A DNA stretch of 36,749 nucleotides from Methanobacterium sp. PtaU1.Bin097 (lineage in GTDB: Archaea; Methanobacteriota; Methanobacteria; Methanobacteriales; Methanobacteriaceae). Shown here piece by piece: positions 1 to 9,011 of the stretch. The translations under genes and the position numbers were made by a program. The DNA is taken from assembly GCA_002067325.1 (NCBI GenBank), contig MVQY01000079.1:1-36749 (forward strand). The letters run 5' to 3'. The notes beneath the pieces are model-generated. The model saw only the letters and a list, made by a program, of their open reading frames with translations, searched no databases and was not told the origin of the DNA. Position 1 is the stretch's first letter. Every line of letters begins with the position of its first letter.

Positions 1-39
1 GATTTATTTTAGATAATTAGTATATTGAGGCGGTATAAA

Positions 40-828
40 ATGATTAACAGGAAAAGAGCCCTATCAGTGCTCTCATTATTTGCTGTATCACTTATAATGA
101 TACTGGCATTTGCAACAGATTCAGCTACAACCACACCCGCAGATAACAGTAAAAATTTGGTTACAGAAAATTCTAATGTATCAGCTAGTTCAGAATACAA
201 TGATACCAGTTCAGAATACAATGATACCAATTTTACCTGGCTAAATAATGAATCAACCGGACAGGTAAGGATACGGGGTGATAGTGCAATTGGAGATGGT
301 AATAAAAACACCTCCGTTGAAGTAAACTTTGGTGATGGATGGGAAACCTGGAATTCCAGCGAATACATTTCAAAGCAGAGGGAAACTTACGGCTCTCTCT
401 CAGTACTGAGAGGCTCCGTACCTATGGCTACAAAAAAGATAGATGTACAACCCATTTTAGATAGGATCGGATATCAGGAAGCTCAATTCCCAGATGTCCA
501 AAAAGTTACCCTTTATGGTCTTGACGATGCCCGTGTAATAGAATATTACGGCTATGGCGATTGTTGGGCAGATGCCTGCTGGCTCTATGATAAATTAAGC
601 GCCGAAGGGATACCAGTCCGGATCATGGGATACGAAAATGGTGTACGTGATGGACACGGTAGAAAATCTAGACATACCTGGGTTGAAATTAATGTGGGTA
701 ATGGATGGGAGATGTGGAATTACAAAAAATATAACTCACAACATGTCGGTGATGTGGGATTTGGACCAACCAAAGTCCTGATAGAACCGGGACATGCCCC
801 GGCGGATATATTGAGTTTAGGCTACTAA
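40..828 (+). CDS. Secreted transglutaminase-like cysteine protein
   Basis: The ATG at 40 is chosen over the TTG at 25 because GAGG lies 7-10 nt before it. Residues 1-29 form a signal peptide or N-terminal membrane anchor, followed by an Asn/Ser/Thr-rich linker. The C-terminal third is transglutaminase-like: nucleophile candidate Cys175 in a GDCWADAC context, His212 in RHTWVEI, and an Asn (about 227) where the third catalytic residue normally is Asp. Members of this superfamily in Methanobacteriales include pseudomurein endoisopeptidases, so an extracellular peptidase or cell-wall role is plausible but inferred. Residues about 77-110 are a degenerate copy of the 197-230 region (shared RI-G...DG...VE-N-G-GWE-WN pattern) without the catalytic His. 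The gene ends inside a terminator-like hairpin. Confidence 0.7.
   Translation: MINRKRALSVLSLFAVSLIMILAFATDSATTTPADNSKNLVTENSNVSASSEYNDTSSEYNDTNFTWLNNESTGQVRIRGDSAIGDGNKNTSVEVNFGDGWETWNSSEYISKQRETYGSLSVLRGSVPMATKKIDVQPILDRIGYQEAQFPDVQKVTLYGLDDARVIEYYGYGDCWADACWLYDKLSAEGIPVRIMGYENGVRDGHGRKSRHTWVEINVGNGWEMWNYKKYNSQHVGDVGFGPTKVLIEPGHAPADILSLGY
187..228 (+). repeat. Two exact 21-bp tandem copies inside the transglutaminase gene
   Basis: The 21-bp unit at 187-207 is repeated exactly at 208-228, giving a doubled SSEYNDT peptide in the low-complexity linker after the signal peptide. Being a multiple of three, it keeps the frame. It looks like a recent slippage duplication in a flexible linker. Confidence 0.9.
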
Positions 829-841
829 ACTCCTTTTTTTT
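813..841 (+). terminator. Hairpin plus T-tract overlapping the stop codon
   Basis: GAGTTTAG (813-820), loop GCTA and CTAAACTC (825-832) form a perfect 8-bp stem followed by eight T residues. The stop codon TAA (826-828) of the transglutaminase-like gene is in the descending arm, so coding end and terminator are superimposed. A second T-run follows at 844-850. Confidence 0.7.
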
Positions 842-849
842 AATTTTTT

Positions 850-1016
850 TTATCCTTGAAAAAATCGTTTCAATTCCTTTGCCATGGGTTCTAGGATGCA
901 TTTATACCCCTGTGCGGTAGAATAATACCCGGATCAGTGCCCATTTTTCTGTAACCGATCTTGGTACTGTCTTGAGAAGTAACTGAATCAGTTGTGTATG
1001 CTTTTTTTGTAACCAT
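850..1016 (-). pseudogene. Remnant of an alpha/beta hydrolase gene (N- and C-terminal ends only)
   Basis: Reading the minus strand from an ATG at 1016, 41 codons give a peptide with the usual start of an alpha/beta hydrolase (TDSVTSQDSTKIGYRKMG, then GIILPHRG) and stop at 891-893. Immediately beyond, in another frame (891 down to 850), the sequence reads EPMAKELKRFFQG-stop, which resembles the C-terminal helix of the same family. The roughly 200 residues in between, including the catalytic serine, are missing. A large internal deletion of a former gene explains both pieces. Assignment rests on memory of the family, not on a search. Confidence 0.55.
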
Positions 1017-1066
1017 GATTGATTCTCCTGTAGAATCTTTAAACAAACATTTAAAGAGTTAGATGA

Positions 1067-1076
1067 TTTATATAAT
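1067..1076 (+). promoter_or_regulatory. Probable TATA box for the acetyltransferase gene
   Basis: TTTATATAAT lies about 37-46 nt before the ATG at 1113, the spacing expected for an archaeal TATA box with a short leader. A GTGGGGGATG ribosome-site region lies between. Confidence 0.5.
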
Positions 1077-1112
1077 TTAATAGAATTTAAATGATGTGGG
1101 GGATGTTAGTTC

Positions 1113-1892
1113 ATGGCCGACATAGAAATCATAGACTTGAATCCAGATAACATAGCAGACTACGGTGTTTGCGGATATAAAGATGTGAAAAAACACGTAG
1201 AGTTAAAGAGAAAGATTGACTGGTTCAAAGAGTATTACCCTAAAGGATTGAGGATTAAGGCAGCAGTCTCTAAAAAGGGCGGTTATCAGGGGATGCTGGA
1301 GTACATCCCTGGAGAATATGCTCACCGCCCTGTTGAGGCTGACGGGTACATGTTCATCCATTGTATCTTCGTTGGATTCAGGAAAGAATTTAAAGGTAAA
1401 GGTCTGGCATCATCCATGCTCGATGAATGTATTGAGGAAGCAAAAGATAAGGAAATGCTGGGAGTGGCCGTGGTTACAAGAAAAGGCCCCTTCATGGTAG
1501 GTAACGACATATTCCTCAGTAAAGGTTTCGAGATTGTTGACAGTGCCAAACCAGATTTCAATTTACTGGTCAAGAAGTTCAATGGTGAAGCAAGAAACCC
1601 TAAGTTCAAGGAAAACATGGCTGAATCCTTAAGTGACTACAGTGAGGGGTTGACCGTCCTCCGTTCAGTCCAGTGCCCATACACCGAGAAAAATGTTAAC
1701 GCCATCATCGAATCTGCTGAAAATAATTTTAAACTGAAAACCAATTTAATAGATTTAGAAAATGCCAGAGCTGTTCAAAACACTCCCTGTGCCTTCGGAT
1801 CATTCTGTATCATCTATGATGGTGACATTATAAGCTACCATCCAATAAGCAAAACTAGATTTGAGAATATAATGAAAAAGAAAATAAAATGA
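1113..1892 (+). CDS. GNAT N-acetyltransferase with C-terminal YoaP-like domain
   Basis: A 259-residue, probably cytosolic protein. The N-terminal half is a GNAT fold: the segment around residues 85-110 (CIFVGFRKEFKGKGLASSML) carries the acetyl-CoA-binding R/Q-x-x-G-x-G/A type loop, here KGKGLA. After about residue 165 comes a YoaP-type domain with a CPYTEKN motif, a later NTPCAFGSFCIIYDG stretch and a typical C-terminal ISKTRFEN. This domain pair is found in bacteria and archaea; the substrate is unknown. The paired cysteines in the C-terminal domain (CPY, PCAF, SFC) might form a redox or metal site. It has its own promoter and is followed after about 30 nt by the zinc-ribbon gene. Confidence 0.75.
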   Translation: MADIEIIDLNPDNIADYGVCGYKDVKKHVELKRKIDWFKEYYPKGLRIKAAVSKKGGYQGMLEYIPGEYAHRPVEADGYMFIHCIFVGFRKEFKGKGLASSMLDECIEEAKDKEMLGVAVVTRKGPFMVGNDIFLSKGFEIVDSAKPDFNLLVKKFNGEARNPKFKENMAESLSDYSEGLTVLRSVQCPYTEKNVNAIIESAENNFKLKTNLIDLENARAVQNTPCAFGSFCIIYDGDIISYHPISKTRFENIMKKKIK

Positions 1893-1922
1893 ATTGTAAT
1901 CTTTAAAAACAAGGTGTTATAT

Positions 1923-2615
1923 GTGGGTTATTTAATCTGTGGAAAATGCAAGAGTTACTACGAAATGAAGCCGGGCGAATCTCCAAAGGATTTCGTTAAT
2001 GAGTGTGGTTGCGGTGGTAAAGTGAGGTATGTGGAAAATTTAGACATAGTTGATCCTAGCTGGAGGCCCGTGTACATAAAGAAAAAACCTACCAAAAAAG
2101 AGGTACTGAAAGACAAGACACGGAGCCTGTCCTCCATCCCAGGGGATATAAAAAACCGGTTAAACCAGTTTTTCCAAAAACACTTCGGTAGCTTATTGTA
2201 TAACATCAGAAATCGGGACAGAGTTCATAGAACTCCCCATGGAACGCCTTATGGTACGCAATATGGTATGGGGCCTGATTTTGTAAATTCTGTAATGCGT
2301 GAGCTTAACTTCCGTAACATTCGATGGGTTCTGGTAATCCCTGTAGCGGCAGCAATAACGGTGATACTGGCATTTACACAGGGTATTTTTTACCTATTAA
2401 CATTCATACTGCTGGTGGGTGTTGGTTACCTTTTTGATGACATGGTAATTGGAACCAAAAATGCGGTGATTACTGGTGCCATCTCCTTCTTTTTGGGAAG
2501 CCTGTTTACCGGTTCATTTCTCCTTTTAATACTTTACACCATATTAGGAGTAATCAATGGTGCTGTCTGCGGATGGATAGGCGGATACATAAAAACTAGG
2601 ATAAGGGGAAGATGA
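1923..2615 (+). CDS. Zinc-ribbon membrane protein, unknown function
   Basis: The GTG at 1923 is preferred over the GTG at 1914 because AAGGTG (1911-1916) then sits 6 nt upstream as the ribosome site. The first 40 residues hold a zinc ribbon (C-x2-C, then CGCGG). A basic, charged linker leads to about three hydrophobic segments in the last 90 residues, including a glycine-rich pair at the C-terminus. It is therefore probably an integral membrane protein with a cytosolic zinc finger. The stop overlaps the beginning of the next gene region (TGA at 2613-2615), which suggests co-transcription with the lipocalin-like gene. I do not recognise a family function. Confidence 0.7.
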   Translation: MGYLICGKCKSYYEMKPGESPKDFVNECGCGGKVRYVENLDIVDPSWRPVYIKKKPTKKEVLKDKTRSLSSIPGDIKNRLNQFFQKHFGSLLYNIRNRDRVHRTPHGTPYGTQYGMGPDFVNSVMRELNFRNIRWVLVIPVAAAITVILAFTQGIFYLLTFILLVGVGYLFDDMVIGTKNAVITGAISFFLGSLFTGSFLLLILYTILGVINGAVCGWIGGYIKTRIRGR

Positions 2616-2620
2616 TTATT

Positions 2621-4279
<1,659 letters not shown>

Positions 4280-4294
<15 letters not shown>

Positions 4295-4385
4295 GACCGA
4301 GAACCGGTTGATTATCTGGGATAGGGTCCTAATGCCTGTTGATTACTTGGGATAAGTCACAAACACCATTGATTATTTAGGGTAA
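4280..4385 (+). repeat. Four-copy array of the gene's last codons and stop (DYLG-stop)
   Basis: A 15-nt core GATTAYYTRGGRTAR occurs at 4280-4294 (the true gene end), 4310-4324, 4341-4355 and 4371-4385, at 30-31-nt spacing. Each copy reads Asp-Tyr-Leu-Gly-stop, although five positions differ among the copies, all by transition. The 15-16 nt between cores are unrelated to one another. Confidence 0.85.
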
Positions 4386-4461
4386 GTCCTGAAACTCTTA
4401 TAACCCCTAACTTCCCCATAAATTAGAAAAAGGGTTTGAAAAATTAGATAAAGAGCAAACC

Positions 4462-4471
4462 ATATAATAAT
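4462..4471 (+). promoter_or_regulatory. Possible TATA box upstream of the pirin gene
   Basis: ATATAATAAT lies about 85 nt before the pirin ATG, in an otherwise AT-rich stretch after the repeat array. It is the best A/T box between the two genes and would imply a leader of roughly 60 nt. Confidence 0.35.
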
Positions 4472-4555
4472 ATACCAGTTGAGTGTTATAAGGGGAATAT
4501 TTCCAAATGCGAGTAAACTTCATCTAGTAAGTAAATTTAACAGGGGGTTATTTAT

Positions 4556-5425
4556 ATGGCAACAGTAAGGGAAGTAACTGATATTATTGAACCTATCTAT
4601 GTGATGGAGGGTGCTGGTGTTCTACTGCGCAGGAGCATAGCCACCCAGAGACTGGACTATCTCGATCCATTCCTACTTTTCGATCACTTCGGATCCAGAA
4701 ACCCACAGGACTACCTGGCAGGTTTCCCCATGCATCCCCACCGGGGCATCGAAACCGTGACCTACATGTTAGATGGATTCGTCGAACACAAGGACAGCAT
4801 GGGCAACGCCGGAACCATAGGCAGGGGTGATTGCCAGTGGATGACCTCTGGCAGTGGAATCATCCACGAGGAAATGCCCAAAGAACCTGAAGAAGGAATG
4901 ATGGAAGGATTTCAGCTCTGGGTAAATCTACCAGCCAAATTGAAGATGACAGAGCCCCGTTACCAGGAAATTAAATCTTCAAAAATTCCAGAAGTCAGAC
5001 ATGACGATGGGTTGGTAGTCAGAGTCGTAGCTGGTGAGTTTGAAGGTGTTAAAGGGGCAATCACTGAGGTATATGCCGATCCCGAATATCTAGATGTTTC
5101 CCTCCCGGCAGGAGCATCACTTGAACAACCAATCACCCGTGGCCACACCGCCTTCGCCTACCTGTTTGAAGGTGAAGCAATATTTGGAGACTCCCAACCA
5201 AACTCTCTGGAAAAAAGAACCACTGTCCAGGCAACACGTCTGGTAGTATTTGGTGATGGAGATCTGGTAAGGGTAAAAACCGATCAAAATCCGGCCAGGT
5301 TGCTTTTAATGTCAGGAAAACCATTAAACGAACCCATAGCCCGGTACGGGCCCTTCGTTATGAACACCAATGAGGAGATACAGCAGGCACTGGAAGACAT
5401 TCAAAACGATACCTTCGTAAAATAA
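4556..5425 (+). CDS. Pirin family protein
   Basis: A bicupin of 289 residues, the usual pirin length. The N-terminal cupin has the complete metal-binding set: His60 and His62 in FPMHPHRG, His104 and Glu106 in GIIHEEM, matching the iron ligands of human pirin. The C-terminal cupin (about 180-285) is recognisable by PITRGHTAFAYLFEGEA and the closing IARYGPFVMNT. Pirins act as iron-dependent redox sensors or quercetin-2,3-dioxygenase-like enzymes; the substrate in methanogens is not known. GGGGG about 9 nt before the ATG is the ribosome site. It is a single gene that converges with the flavoprotein gene 10 nt downstream. Confidence 0.9.
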   Translation: MATVREVTDIIEPIYVMEGAGVLLRRSIATQRLDYLDPFLLFDHFGSRNPQDYLAGFPMHPHRGIETVTYMLDGFVEHKDSMGNAGTIGRGDCQWMTSGSGIIHEEMPKEPEEGMMEGFQLWVNLPAKLKMTEPRYQEIKSSKIPEVRHDDGLVVRVVAGEFEGVKGAITEVYADPEYLDVSLPAGASLEQPITRGHTAFAYLFEGEAIFGDSQPNSLEKRTTVQATRLVVFGDGDLVRVKTDQNPARLLLMSGKPLNEPIARYGPFVMNTNEEIQQALEDIQNDTFVK

Positions 5426-5435
5426 ACATTATATA

Positions 5436-6683
5436 TTAACTTTTTAATGCCGAGGCACTGTCTCCAGCAACATAACCAGTTGAAAAGGCCTGCTGCAGGT
5501 TAAAACCTCCCCTGCGGCCACATCCGTCTATGATCTCCCCGGCGAAGTATAAACCTGGTACCAGTTTAGATTCCATAGTTCTGGGGTTTATCTCTTTCTT
5601 TGACACTCCGCCACAGGTAACCATGGCCTTATCTAGGGGTAGATGGCCATTGATAGTTACAGGTAGGGCTATCACCATCCTCTGTAACTGTATCCTTTCT
5701 GCTCTGGTGATCTGATTCAATTTTTTATCTGGATCCAGGGAAAAAGCCTTTAAAACAGGCCCCACCATATTCTGGGGAAGGTAATATTTCAGGTAATTTT
5801 TCAAACTCCTTTTACTGTACTTCTGGAAATCCTCGATGAACCGGAATTCTAAATCCTGATCTGTAACATCCGGTTTGAAGTCTATGTAGAGCTTCACATC
5901 ACCATATTTGTCCATAATTTCCACGATTTCATGGCTCATATCCAGGATAACCGGTCCGGAGACACCGAAATGTGTAAAGAGAAGATTTCCCCGGGGCAAC
6001 GGTATAATCTTTCCCCCACTTCGTAAAGATAAACCAACATCCTCCAGGGTTATCCCTTTCAAATCAGGGATCCATTCTTCCCTAACAGTTAATGGAACTC
6101 CTCCCGGTTTAATCCCAGTAATACTGTGTCCTAGTGCTTCTGCGATATTTAAACCATCTCCAGAAGACCCGGTCCCTTTATAGGTCACACCCCCGGTGGC
6201 CAGGACGACGTTGTATGCGGTAATTAACTGGTTTCCAGTGGAGATAAGCTTGAATACCTTAGAATGCTTTTGAAGGTGCTCCAGGCGGTAATTGTAGATT
6301 AATTCCACCTTATACTCATCTAAAACATTATTTAATATATCAACTACTGATTTGGCTTTTTCTGTACTGGGAAATACCCGTCCACCTTCCTCTTCTATAA
6401 AGTCCAGGCCATTATCCTGGAAGAAGTTCATCAAATGGTGGTTTGAAAATTCACTGAAAACATCACGGTAGAAAGAGCCGTTTTTACCAAACTTTTCCAG
6501 GAAAACCTCCAGGGAAGCCGTATTGGTGAAGTTACAACGGCCGTTACCAGTTATAAGAAGTTTACGGCCTATCCTGTTATTTCTCTCCAGTAATACCACC
6601 TTTTTACCCTGCTGTGCCCCCTGGATTGCCGCCATGCATCCGGCCGGCCCGGCACCAATCACGGCTATATCATAGATACTCAT
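5436..6683 (-). CDS. BaiN/HI0933-type FAD-dependent oxidoreductase
   Basis: The protein opens with a Rossmann dinucleotide fold, IAVIGAGPAGCMAA (GxGxxG, residues about 6-19), followed by the family signature GRKLLITGNGRCNFTN. Near the C-terminus are TCGGV and the second FAD contact GLYFAGEIIDGCGRRGGFNLQQAFSTG (split here only for description). At about 415 residues it has normal family length. Relatives include the bile-acid enzyme BaiN and many uncharacterised flavoproteins; the physiological substrate is unknown. The ATG at 6683 places the Rossmann motif at the very N-terminus; a GTG at 6701 would add six residues, and neither has a good ribosome site. Probably monocistronic. Confidence 0.85.
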   Translation of the reverse strand: MSIYDIAVIGAGPAGCMAAIQGAQQGKKVVLLERNNRIGRKLLITGNGRCNFTNTASLEVFLEKFGKNGSFYRDVFSEFSNHHLMNFFQDNGLDFIEEEGGRVFPSTEKAKSVVDILNNVLDEYKVELIYNYRLEHLQKHSKVFKLISTGNQLITAYNVVLATGGVTYKGTGSSGDGLNIAEALGHSITGIKPGGVPLTVREEWIPDLKGITLEDVGLSLRSGGKIIPLPRGNLLFTHFGVSGPVILDMSHEIVEIMDKYGDVKLYIDFKPDVTDQDLEFRFIEDFQKYSKRSLKNYLKYYLPQNMVGPVLKAFSLDPDKKLNQITRAERIQLQRMVIALPVTINGHLPLDKAMVTCGGVSKKEINPRTMESKLVPGLYFAGEIIDGCGRRGGFNLQQAFSTGYVAGDSASALKS

Positions 6684-6843
6684 CAAGTAGTACTTCGCCA
6701 CTGGTATGGAAACAATTTTCTATTAAAGCCGTTTGGGGTAAATTATCCATTTAATGATATAGTAAAAAAAGAATGCATGGAATAGTGGATGAAAAAATTA
6801 TCACGTAAGGGATCTGAAGAGGTGTAGTTAAAACTTTACTAGG

Positions 6844-6877
6844 AAATCAGCTACCTTCGGGTTCTGGCTGATTTTTT
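6844..6877 (+). terminator. Hairpin with UUCG tetraloop and T-tract
   Basis: AAATCAGC (6844-6851) pairs with GCTGATTT (6867-6874); inside, ACC-UUCG-GGT adds a stable UUCG-capped mini-stem. A run of T follows to 6877. The U-tract is on the + strand, yet both flanking genes lie on the minus strand, so it may instead end minus-strand transcription from the gene at 6974-7798 or mark a lost + gene. The rest of 6702-6973 holds no convincing gene. Confidence 0.5.
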
Positions 6878-6973
6878 CGGGAAATCGATTACAGGTTCGT
6901 TCTCTGTACAAGAAGGGGATGATTATATTTTTAGATGAGGATGAAGAGAATGAATATTATAGAAATGACTTTT

Positions 6974-7798
6974 TTACTTATAAACCACCGCTGTCCCGGT
7001 GGCGGTTACTATGGTGGCGAATCCTTGCAATCCGCCTATGGAAACATGGTCGATTAATATTTCAACTACACTATCCGCGCCGAGGTTTCGGGCGTTTTCC
7101 AGCATCCGGGAGACTGCCGTTTCCCGGGCGTCGATTAAGTGGAGGTCGTCCAGTTTTCTGGGCTGGATCATCTTCAAGATCTTGTTGAACCTGCCTTTTA
7201 TTTCTTTTTCCTTGGCAACAGCTTCTCCAGTAACCAGGCCCACATATCTTTTTATCTTCTTCCCATCTGGATCAGGGACAGATACCAGGGGCTCCTCTAA
7301 TCCAGGGACGGAAATTTTATCTGATTGTGATATGGCCATTCCACCTTCGACTTTTTGAGCTCTTCCTAATACTTTAGCGGGTAAAGCTATCATTCGGATG
7401 AATATTCCCACCACCACCACGAAGAGGATGTAATTAATCAGGATGGGGAAGGCTGCCTGGATCATGAGTCCAATGGCTATGATGGTGATGATACTCAGTG
7501 AAACGGGTTCTTTTGGGTGAAACCAACCAGGAGCTAACCATCCATAGGCGTTGATCAGAATAAATGTAATGAGGGCGCTGATGGCACCGGTACTTTTACC
7601 ATATTTTCTGCGGGCCATGAAGGTTTCAGCGAACCCGGCTATCAAGGGAGAAATAATGTACATGATGTTGAAACCGAATATAACCAGATTCCAGACTACG
7701 CAGAGAACTGCAGATCCTAAACCTGCCACTGTCCCGATTAATATGGCTATCAGTGCCCAGCGTTTTACATACCATGAGTTATTGTTGAGGGATGACAT
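6974..7798 (-). CDS. Membrane protein with C-terminal YbjQ (UPF0145) domain
   Basis: The start is ATG 7798, just after an in-frame TTG. About five hydrophobic segments occupy residues 15-145, giving a multispanning N-terminal module. The last about 110 residues match the YbjQ fold: KRYVGLVTGEAVAKEKEIKG, then ETAVSRMLENARNLGADSVV and a closing VTATGTAVVYK. YbjQ domains form small pentamers and were once labelled heavy-metal-binding; no function is established. The solo YbjQ protein is encoded 27 nt upstream in the same direction, so the two form an operon and may assemble together at the membrane. Confidence 0.75.
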   Translation of the reverse strand: MSSLNNNSWYVKRWALIAILIGTVAGLGSAVLCVVWNLVIFGFNIMYIISPLIAGFAETFMARRKYGKSTGAISALITFILINAYGWLAPGWFHPKEPVSLSIITIIAIGLMIQAAFPILINYILFVVVVGIFIRMIALPAKVLGRAQKVEGGMAISQSDKISVPGLEEPLVSVPDPDGKKIKRYVGLVTGEAVAKEKEIKGRFNKILKMIQPRKLDDLHLIDARETAVSRMLENARNLGADSVVEILIDHVSIGGLQGFATIVTATGTAVVYK

Positions 7799-7825
7799 CA
7801 AATTCTCACATCTTTAGATCTGAAT

Positions 7826-8152
7826 TTATTCTTGGTATGAAACTGCTGTTCCCACCACGGTGACCATTATGGTGTTTCCCATGGTGCCTCCCAGGTTATT
7901 GTAGGCTATCCGGGTGCCTATTATTGCATTGGCACCTAATTTTCCCGCCTCTTCAATCATACTTTCCATGGCCAGGTTACGGGCAGCGGTCAGTTCCTCC
8001 TCGTATTTAGAGGTTCTTCCCCCTACCACGTCTCTCACACCTGAAAACAAGTCTTTATATAGATTGGCACCTAGTAGGGCGTCTCCTGCTACTAAACCGT
8101 AGTATTTGGTTATTTCTTTTCCCTGAATAGTTGGTGATGTTAATACCAGCAT
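7826..8152 (-). CDS. YbjQ/UPF0145 family protein
   Basis: A 108-residue protein covering exactly one YbjQ domain: ITKYYGLVAGDALLGANLYKD at the start, VGGRTSKYEEEL in the middle, LGANAIIGTRI and the C-terminal VVGTAVSYQE. This is the usual family length. A clear AGGTGA ribosome site precedes the ATG. The downstream gene carries a related but diverged copy of the same domain fused to membrane segments. Function unknown; the small soluble protein probably forms a ring-like pentamer as in relatives of known structure. Confidence 0.85.
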   Translation of the reverse strand: MLVLTSPTIQGKEITKYYGLVAGDALLGANLYKDLFSGVRDVVGGRTSKYEEELTAARNLAMESMIEEAGKLGANAIIGTRIAYNNLGGTMGNTIMVTVVGTAVSYQE

Positions 8153-8248
8153 CTGATCTCACCTGTAATCCTTTAAATATCAATGAATTTCAACTTATAT
8201 CATAATAAATTCTTTTGAAAATATAAGGGTTTGTTTGATAGAAAAAAT

Positions 8249-8743
8249 TTATTCTTCTGGGGTTGGTAAGAAAATTTGGAATATCCCACTAAGTATGAGG
8301 AAGATTCCAATTAACCCTGCCAGGTACAATGGATTTAAGGCATATATCCCTACTATTAAGTATAATATACCTAGTATTATACCTAAAAGCCCACTCCATC
8401 TACCAGCACCTTTTCCTGAAATTAAAGCTACTATGCCTGCTATTATTAGGAAAAATCCGCCAATGTAAATTACCATACCAGCTAATATGCTGAATGCTAG
8501 TATACTTCCGAACAGTCCAATTCCTACGATTATACCTAGTATTCCCAGTATCAAAGCTAATATACTCAATCCTTTATTACCGCTCCATGTTTCAAAGCTC
8601 ATTGTAAATAACCAGATACCAATTAGTATTAGTCCAAATCCAGTCAGGACACTCAGGGTAAAAACACTAAACAATGGGAACGCTATAATTAATATACCGA
8701 GGATTATTGCTAAAATACCTGTTAAAACGTTACTTCCTGCCAT
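8249..8743 (-). CDS. DUF308-like small membrane protein
   Basis: The ATG at 8743 is used because GGAGGG lies 6 nt upstream (8750-8755); ten extra residues would otherwise be added. The roughly 164-residue protein is almost entirely hydrophobic, with six segments and repeated ILGILxIIxG patterns typical of DUF308/HdeD-type proteins (pairs of helices). HdeD in enterobacteria is linked to acid resistance, but the role of archaeal members is not known. It is divergent from the MFS transporter gene and shares its control region. Confidence 0.65.
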   Translation of the reverse strand: MAGSNVLTGILAIILGILIIAFPLFSVFTLSVLTGFGLILIGIWLFTMSFETWSGNKGLSILALILGILGIIVGIGLFGSILAFSILAGMVIYIGGFFLIIAGIVALISGKGAGRWSGLLGIILGILYLIVGIYALNPLYLAGLIGIFLILSGIFQIFLPTPEE

Positions 8744-8825
8744 AATATTCCCTCCTACTAATTTTTCAAACAAACCCTTATGATTAGATATGTTAATTCT
8801 AATGAATATACTTTAGTTTATTTAA

Positions 8826-9002
8826 TTTAGATAAATAAAGGATATGGGTAATAATAGGACCATCCCCGCCTTGTATCGATAAGAAACGAAGGACAATCGA
8901 TGATGGATAAGTAGGCCTCCCTTCTTAACTTCAATGTTTATTGATTTCTAATGGAAAATGTTAATAGAATTTAAATTAATATCTATTTAGATAAATATAG
9001 GA
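8826..9002. promoter_or_regulatory. Two near-identical palindromic operator candidates
   Basis: TTTAGATAAATAAAGGA (8826-8842) and TTTAGATAAATATAGGA (8986-9002) differ at one of 17 positions. The centre of the second, TATTTA-GA-TAAATA, is a perfect dyad; the first is a near-perfect dyad. The second copy overlaps the ribosome site of the MFS gene and the first lies about 85 nt before the divergent DUF308 gene. This layout fits a repressor controlling both genes; no regulator gene is adjacent. Confidence 0.55.
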
Positions 9003-9011
9003 GTTCTACAA

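Noticed and set aside
6919..7188. 89-codon + strand frame with an acidic start (MIIFLDEDEENEYY)
   Set aside because: Most of it lies opposite the well-supported YbjQ membrane gene, and composition beyond the first 20 codons is that of an antisense frame.
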